64,000 nt of DNA from JACVRW01 sp963716215. Its GTDB lineage: Bacteria; Actinomycetota; Thermoleophilia; Solirubrobacterales; Thermoleophilaceae. A program made the translations under genes and the position numbers. The stretch covers positions 1,984,001 through 2,048,000 of the forward strand of contig OY970298.1 of NCBI GenBank assembly GCA_963716215.1. The letters are read 5' to 3'. Shown here one piece after another: positions 62,124 to 64,000 of the stretch (the stretch's first letter is position 1; each line of letters opens with the position of its first letter). The notes under the pieces were generated by a model that was not told the DNA's origin, did no database searches, and saw only the letters and a list, made by a program, of their open reading frames with translations.

Positions 62124-63448
62124 CAATGCACCTGGGCGTCGGGGCCGGAGATCAGCAGGTGGCGCAGAACGCGCTGGCAGTGGTCACCGCGCTCGTCGCG
62201 GTCCTCGTCGGCGAGCACCCGGCGCGCGATGCGCATCAGCTCGCGGTCGGTCTGCGGCGAGGTCCACGGCTCGCCGACGGCGCGGCGGGCGCGCGCGACG
62301 GCGCGCTTGGGGGACAGCGAGTTGGGGGTCGACCCGTCCTCCACGCCCACGCGCGCGGTGTCGATCATGTGGTTGGCGAAGTCGAAGCGCACGTGCATCG
62401 AGTTCGAGGAGAGCCAGCTCGTGCCCCATTCCCAGCCGGCCACCGACGGCGGACGGAAGGGGTACTGGCCCATGCCCTCGAGCAGCCACGTCCACGAGTC
62501 GCGGTCGACGGCCTGCCCCGCGCTGCGCAGGGATCCGGCGACGAACACGACCGGAGACTTGACCAGCGTCGGCGTGTCCAGGTTCCGGTAGAGGGCCGGG
62601 TGGGCGAGGATCGCGCCGACGAGCGGCTTGATGCGGTACCCGGAGCGGCGATAGACGCGCGCCAGGTGCGCCCGTGCGGGGCCGGGCGGTGGCGAGCCGA
62701 CGAAGAACTCCCACAGCTTCGTCGCCATGAACGGCGCGTGGGCCGGGTGGCGCACGCACAGGTCGAGCACGTCCTTCCAGTCGAAGCGCCCGACCTTGCC
62801 GAGCACCCGCTTCGCGCCCGTGTCGTGCCACTCGCGGTCGTAGGAGGTGACCACCGTGCCGTCATCGCGCCACTCGGCGCGGAAGCCGGTCAGCGCCCGC
62901 GCCGCCTGTCGGATGTCGCGCTCGGTGTACCCGTGGCCCAGCGTGAACAGCTCCATCAGCTCGCGCGCGTAGTTCTCGTTGGGCGCCTCCTTGTCGGAGT
63001 CGGCCAGCGACAGGAACAGCAGCATCGCCGGGTCGCGCGTGACCGCCTCGAGCAGTGCCGGGAAGCGGCCCAGCGCGTGCTTTCGTAGCGTGCGGTTCTG
63101 GGCCAGCATCATCGGCGTGTCCTGCTCGGTGGTGGCGAAGTGGTCGTGCCAGAAGAGCGTGAGCTTCTCCTCCAGCGGGTGGCGCGAGCGGATCATCCGG
63201 TCGAGCCACCAGAGCACGTCGTGGCCCCACTCGTTCTCTGGATCGAGGTGCCGCCCCTCGAGCCTGGCCGCCTTGATGCGCGGGGCGGGGGAGGGCCCGC
63301 CGTTCAGCAGCCAGCGGATCGTCGCGGCCTTGCCGCGACGCGCCCAGTGGCGCGCCTCACGCGGCGTGGCGCCGAAGCCAGCGCGCCAGAACACGCGCCG
63401 GACGTGCGCTTGGCTCCAGCCCCGGTGACCCCTGCCTCTGCGTGGCAC
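62123..63448 (-). CDS. DUF1800 protein
   Basis: This 441-residue helical protein has DUF1800 signatures (HVRRVFWRAGFGATPREARH, EKLTLFWHDHFAT, NENYARELMELFTLGHGYTE, ALTGFRAEWRDDG, KLWEFFVGSPPPGP). The GTG start is chosen because homology begins just after it. It leads an operon with DUF1501 and a cupredoxin. The conserved pairing suggests an exported complex, but no reaction is known. Confidence 0.9.
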   Translation of the reverse strand: MPRRGRGHRGWSQAHVRRVFWRAGFGATPREARHWARRGKAATIRWLLNGGPSPAPRIKAARLEGRHLDPENEWGHDVLWWLDRMIRSRHPLEEKLTLFWHDHFATTEQDTPMMLAQNRTLRKHALGRFPALLEAVTRDPAMLLFLSLADSDKEAPNENYARELMELFTLGHGYTERDIRQAARALTGFRAEWRDDGTVVTSYDREWHDTGAKRVLGKVGRFDWKDVLDLCVRHPAHAPFMATKLWEFFVGSPPPGPARAHLARVYRRSGYRIKPLVGAILAHPALYRNLDTPTLVKSPVVFVAGSLRSAGQAVDRDSWTWLLEGMGQYPFRPPSVAGWEWGTSWLSSNSMHVRFDFANHMIDTARVGVEDGSTPNSLSPKRAVARARRAVGEPWTSPQTDRELMRIARRVLADEDRDERGDHCQRVLRHLLISGPDAQVH

Positions 63449-63497
63449 CGGCCGATGATTCCAGCCGTTTTGGGCCCGCCCAGCTATTGCACGAGCT

Positions 63498-64000
63498 TCA
63501 CGGCCGCAGCCCGCGCGCCTTGGGTCCCGCGGCCAGCTCGTGGCGCACGATCTCGTGCGCGCGCTCGGCCCAGTCGCACAGCAGCGGACGGGTGTCGCGC
63601 GGGTCGATGATCTCCTCGACCGAGAATCGCTCGGCCGTCCGGAAGGGGGAGGTGACAGCCTCCAGCCGCGCGGCGATCTCGGCGCGCAGCGCCTCGGGGT
63701 CCTCGGCCGCCTCGAGCTCGCGGCGGTACGCGGCCTCGAGCCCGCCCGCCATCGGCAGCGAGCCCCAGGAGCCGGACGGCCACGCGTAGCGCAGGTTGAG
63801 CCGCGAGCCATCGCCGTGCCCGGCGCCGGCCACGCCGTAGACCTTGCGCACCAGCACCGACACCCACGGGACGCTCGCCTGCACCACCGAGTAGAGCCCG
63901 CGGGCGCCGCGGCGGATCGTGCCGGCCCGCTCGGCGTCGGTGCCGATCACGAAGCCGGGCACGTCGACGAAGTTGGCGACCGGCAGGCGGAACTGGTCGC
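63498..64000 (-). CDS. Acyl-CoA carboxylase carboxyltransferase subunit, 5' part missing
   Basis: The frame is open to the window end, so about 167 C-terminal residues are visible. FVDVPGFVIGTDAERAG, RKVYGVAGAGHGD and FSVEEIIDPRDTRPLLCDWA match the C-terminal half of the carboxyltransferase beta subunits (acetyl-, propionyl- or methylcrotonyl-CoA carboxylase). The substrate cannot be told from this part. Confidence 0.88.
   Translation of the reverse strand, partial: DQFRLPVANFVDVPGFVIGTDAERAGTIRRGARGLYSVVQASVPWVSVLVRKVYGVAGAGHGDGSRLNLRYAWPSGSWGSLPMAGGLEAAYRRELEAAEDPEALRAEIAARLEAVTSPFRTAERFSVEEIIDPRDTRPLLCDWAERAHEIVRHELAAGPKARGLRP

Overview
The window is a GC-rich actinobacterial chromosome segment. 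The closest fit is the class Thermoleophilia (Solirubrobacterales-like). This is inferred from the very high third-position GC, the frequent GTG starts, the secreted protein built on a 10-residue RDVxDGxLQ repeat, the ECF41 sigma factor and the general gene set. I found no rRNA, tRNA, CRISPR array, transposase or phage gene.

Positions 1-18,860 form a one-carbon island. A glutamate-synthase-like pair (end of a GXGXG subunit plus an FMN subunit) and purU converge. A LysR gene is divergent from an almost gap-free run of nine genes (about 4,045-15,920): soxDAGB (heterotetrameric sarcosine oxidase), fhs (formate-THF ligase), a three-part NAD-type formate dehydrogenase and fdhD. These would carry methyl groups from N-methyl amino acids through folate to formate and CO2. 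folD is not in the window. Next come a CbbR-like LysR gene, a class II phosphoribulokinase-like gene and a malyl-CoA lyase, which hint at C1 or CO2 assimilation.

Positions 18,900-28,125 are mixed: a glycosyltransferase, the decapeptide-repeat protein, a UspA/MarR divergent pair with twin perfect operators, an ECF41 sigma factor behind a frameshifted epimerase and an exact ECF41-type promoter, phenylalanine hydroxylase with an Lrp-type regulator, a secreted intradiol dioxygenase, and a visibly decayed stretch. The decayed stretch holds a truncated response regulator joined tail-to-tail to a truncated glycosyltransferase, then a broken histidine kinase. All four frameshifts seen here behave like single extra bases.

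Positions 28,130-47,000 hold a MarR-MFS-MFS drug-efflux operon, an intact two-component system with a PepSY target, a PucR-type regulator and fatty-acid desaturase, a DEAD-box helicase with a structured leader, a quinone oxidoreductase, type III glutamine synthetase, an ABC exporter pair, an SDR, a TetR regulator with a secreted beta-propeller protein, and a LysE exporter. Positions 47,000-64,000 hold a second ABC exporter pair, an iron-uptake pair (FTR1 permease and EfeO-like lipoprotein) behind two iron-box-like sites, an SDR, an amine-oxidase/DUF1365 pair, a PH-domain protein, a potassium-channel-like protein, two convergent anti-sigma-type ATPases, an amidohydrolase, an SRAP protein lacking its catalytic Cys2, a VOC dioxygenase, a DUF1800-DUF1501-cupredoxin operon and the end of an acyl-CoA carboxylase subunit.

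The most notable regulatory signals are: a dispersed inverted repeat GTCGAGTT-N19-AACTCGAC found twice; 11-bp-period direct repeats in two classes (CTCAG-N6-CTCAG and TCCCAG-N5-TCCCAG) that link each two-component system to candidate targets; and several perfect palindromes that sit between a regulator and its divergent neighbour.
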